Positions 62,047-64,000 of a stretch of 64,000 bases of DNA are shown here, one piece after another; the first letter of the stretch is position 1; each line of letters starts with the position of its first letter. The stretch spans positions 12,859 to 76,858 of the forward strand of contig JAJYTA010000002.1 of NCBI GenBank assembly GCA_021793295.1, given 5' to 3'. The notes below the pieces were generated by a model. It was not told the DNA's origin and did no database searches. It saw nothing but the letters and a program-made list of their open reading frames with translations. Source of the DNA: Actinomycetes bacterium. Lineage in GTDB: Bacteria; Actinomycetota; Actinomycetes; Jiangellales; Jiangellaceae. The position numbers were made by a program, and so were the translations under genes.

Positions 62047-62882
62047 CCAACGCATGGCGAAAGATGATCGCCCGGTCCGGGCTGCGACTGCTCCTGGCGC
62101 TCGTCCTCCTGGTCCCGGTCTTCCCGCTGGCGTGGATGCTGCTGTCCAGCGTCAAGAGCCCGCAGGAATTGATGCAGACACCGCCGAGCTGGTGGCCGGA
62201 GCAGCCGAGCCTGGACGCCTACCGCACGGTGTTCGAGATCCTTCCGTTCGGACGGGCGTTCGGCAACAGCTTCCTGGTGGCCGGTGTCGCCACCCTGTCC
62301 GTGGTCGTCACCAGTGTGCTGGCCGGTTACGCCTTCGCGAAATATCGCTTCAAGGGCCGCGACACCCTGTTCTGGGTCCTCGTCGGCACGATGTTCCTGC
62401 CGCCGGTCGTCATGCTCGTGCCGCTGTACTGGCTGGTGTCACAGTTGGGCCTGTCCGACAGCTATCTGGGCGTGATGCTTCCGTGGCTGGCCAACGGGTT
62501 CGGCATCTTCTTGATGCGTCAGTTCATCGCGGACGTGCCCGACGAGCTGATCGACGCCGCCCGCCTCGACGGGGCGGGCGAGGCACGCATCGTGCGCACC
62601 GTCGTCGCGCCGTTGGTCATGCCTGCCGTGGTGACGTTGTCGATCTTCGCCTTCGTCTTCTACTGGAACAACTTCTTGTGGCCGCTGTCCATTCTGCAGA
62701 CCACCGAGAAGTTCCCGGTCGTGCTCATGCTCAGCCAGTTGCTGTCGTACAGCACGAGCGTGCAGTACCAGAACGTCGTCATGGCCGGGGCAGCCGTCGC
62801 CAGCATCCCGACCATCGTGTTGTTCCTGCTCACCCAGCGGGTGTTCGTCGCCGGGATCGCCCGGACGGGGGTGAAGGGATGA
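62043..62882 (+). CDS. Sugar ABC permease, MalG type
   Basis: A 279-residue permease; first helix LLLALVLLVPVFPLAWMLLSSVK, EAA loop LIDAARLDGAGEARIVRTVVAPLV. The segment NSFLVAGVATLSVVVTSVLAGYAFAKYRFKG is typical. ATGA overlaps on both sides (with the MalF-type permease and the ROK gene), so all of these genes are translationally coupled. Confidence 0.93.
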   Translation: MTNAWRKMIARSGLRLLLALVLLVPVFPLAWMLLSSVKSPQELMQTPPSWWPEQPSLDAYRTVFEILPFGRAFGNSFLVAGVATLSVVVTSVLAGYAFAKYRFKGRDTLFWVLVGTMFLPPVVMLVPLYWLVSQLGLSDSYLGVMLPWLANGFGIFLMRQFIADVPDELIDAARLDGAGEARIVRTVVAPLVMPAVVTLSIFAFVFYWNNFLWPLSILQTTEKFPVVLMLSQLLSYSTSVQYQNVVMAGAAVASIPTIVLFLLTQRVFVAGIARTGVKG

Positions 62883-63772
62883 GTGGCGAGAGCGAGGTCG
62901 CCGCAGGACGATGCCTGCTCGGGGTGGACCTGGGCGGGACCCGGCTCCGGCTGCTCGTCGAGCGTCCCGACGGTGACCGCGAGCCGTTGGTCACGACCGC
63001 CGCGCCGGGGTCGTACGCCGAGCTGATCGAGACGATCGCGCTGCAGGCACGAGCCGCGCCAGTTGCCGTCGACGCCGTCGGCCTGGGCATTCCCGGCACC
63101 TGTCATGGTTCGCGGGCCGGGTTCGTTCCCGCGTTGCCGTGGTTGGACGGCCGTGATGTCGGTGCCGATCTGAGCGCCCGGCTGGCCGCGGAGGTGACGG
63201 TTGCGAACGACGCTCAATTGAGCCTGCTGGCAGAAGCCCGGACCGGCGCGGCGCGCGATGCCGACTCGGCGATCATGGTCACGGTCGGCACGGGCATCGG
63301 TGGAGCGATGATGCTCGGTGGCCGGTTGTGGCGCGGTGCCCACGGCAGTGCCGGCTCGTGGGGATGGCTCGACGCTGCGGAGGCCGAGCCCGACGCGGTG
63401 CACGGTCCGTTCGAACAGGTCGCTTCGGGTTCCGCTCTTGATGCACTCGCCGGCGACATCGGCGGGGAGGACGTGGTCGAACGGGCACGGCGCGGTGAGC
63501 GCGGAGCGCAGCAGATCGTCGAGACCTACGCCCGCCGGCTCGGCCGCGGCCTCGCCGGGCTGTGCAGCGCCCTGGACCCCGAAGTAGTCGTCATGGCCGG
63601 AGGCGTGGTCGCTGCGTTCGACGTGATCGGACCGGTGATGAACGACGAACGCCGCCGCTGGAGCTCCCCTGATGGACGTGGCATCCGGGTGGTTCCGGCC
63701 GAGCTCGGCGCTTCGGCGGGGGTCGCCGGAGCGCTCGAAGCTGCCCGCCGCGGCCAGGAGGTGTGGGCATGA
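62879..63772 (+). CDS. ROK-family sugar kinase-like protein, non-canonical zinc motif
   Basis: A 297-residue protein with the actin-like ATPase fold of ROK kinases: LLGVDLGGTRLRLLV (phosphate 1), VANDAQLSLLAEA (catalytic Asp of the NDA motif), VTVGTGIGGAMMLGG, and VVMAGGVVAAFD. The usual ROK GHxxxxxxGxxCxCGxxGCxE zinc motif is absent; the region reads HGSAGSWGWLDAA. So it may be a zinc-free kinase or a diverged one. It lies in the operon with the sugar importer and GntR gene and would phosphorylate the imported sugar. Confidence 0.85.
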   Translation: MSGESEVAAGRCLLGVDLGGTRLRLLVERPDGDREPLVTTAAPGSYAELIETIALQARAAPVAVDAVGLGIPGTCHGSRAGFVPALPWLDGRDVGADLSARLAAEVTVANDAQLSLLAEARTGAARDADSAIMVTVGTGIGGAMMLGGRLWRGAHGSAGSWGWLDAAEAEPDAVHGPFEQVASGSALDALAGDIGGEDVVERARRGERGAQQIVETYARRLGRGLAGLCSALDPEVVVMAGGVVAAFDVIGPVMNDERRRWSSPDGRGIRVVPAELGASAGVAGALEAARRGQEVWA

Positions 63773-64000
63773 CCGCGATTCCGTACTCGACGGCACTCGA
63801 CCCAGCATCCGGTGTGCCCCTGTACATGCAGGTCGAACAGAGCCTGCAAGAACGTGTCGACGCCGGCGAGTGGCAGGCCGGTGAGAGGGTGCCCACGGAA
63901 GGCGAGCTGTGCGAGGCCTACGGGGTCAGCCGGGTGACGATCCGCCAGGCCCTGGCCCGGATGGTCGACCGCGGTGTCCTGGTCCGAGAGCGTGGCCGCG
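63769..64000 (+). CDS. GntR family regulator, N-terminal part
   Basis: The first 77 codons of a GntR-type regulator, cut by the window end. The winged helix is VPLYMQVEQSLQERVDAGEWQAGERVPTEGELCEAYGVSRVTIRQALARMVDRGVLVRERGR. The spacing and the PTEGELCEAYGVSRVTIRQAL pattern suit the HutC subfamily, whose C-terminal domain binds a small ligand such as a sugar phosphate; that domain is outside the window. ATGA overlap with the ROK gene, so it belongs to the sugar operon and probably controls it. Confidence 0.88.
   Translation, partial: MTAIPYSTALDPASGVPLYMQVEQSLQERVDAGEWQAGERVPTEGELCEAYGVSRVTIRQALARMVDRGVLVRERGR

Overview
The window is high-GC, almost wholly coding bacterial DNA from an actinomycete. 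The diagnostic genes are the complete Pup-proteasome locus (arc, dop, pup, prcB, prcA, pafA, pafB, pafC), the mycothiol ligase mshC, a class E sortase, F420-type luciferase-like enzymes and a GPP34-family protein. I cannot fix the genus; Jiangellales/Propionibacteriales-like lineages would fit. No rRNA, tRNA, CRISPR array, integrase or recognisable transposase gene was seen. No stretch over 300 bp lacks a gene; the largest gaps (9698-9878, 12217-12408, 35044-35205) are described.

Layout. 1-759: 3' end of an LPDTG-anchored repeat surface protein. 839-7075: DUF5703, an unknown protein, an aldo/keto reductase, an F420-type oxidoreductase, uppP, a secreted M23 peptidase and a histidine phosphatase. 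6374-9697: the conserved phosphatase/DUF3090/SCO1664-type/mshC cluster. 9692-10927: a compact 1,236-bp unit bounded by 80-bp inverted repeats (77/80 identical) around one gene for an AbiEi-like wHTH plus DUF559/Vsr-like nuclease-fold protein. It sits exactly between the convergent stop codons of mshC and a PAC2-family gene and is the strongest candidate for something undescribed. 11935-16077: a HesB/IscA-like protein without cysteines, a fused FAD/Fe-S dehydrogenase and a HAD phosphatase. 16199-21898: a five-gene peptide-type ABC importer operon. 21901-27431: a MacB/FtsX-type ABC exporter pair and a NarL-type two-component pair, with a deletion-scarred P-loop pseudogene between them.

27532-48239: the protein-turnover and secretion core. 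In order it holds a RecB-type exonuclease, an M50 protease with CBS domains, trmI, arc, a Gfo/Idh oxidoreductase, dop, pup-prcB-prcA-pafA, two FKBP isomerases, a DUF3866 gene (minus strand), pafB-pafC, a small membrane protein, tatA-tatC, a lipid kinase and a HelY-type helicase. Arc unfolds pupylated substrates into the PrcA/PrcB chamber, PafA ligates Pup, Dop removes it, and PafBC is the DNA-damage regulator normally encoded here. 48232-59645: accessory metabolism and regulators (FAD monooxygenase/PadR pair, epimerase, frameshifted serine hydrolase, VOC protein, exonuclease, sortase, GPP34, aminopeptidase P, berberine-bridge-type oxidase, SDR/TetR divergent pair, Lrp). 59789-64000: a sugar ABC importer operon with a ROK-type kinase and the start of a GntR regulator.

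A recurrent feature is a TANNNT -10 hexamer ending 6-8 nt before the start codon, which predicts leaderless mRNAs. It occurs before about twenty genes and was used to choose starts.
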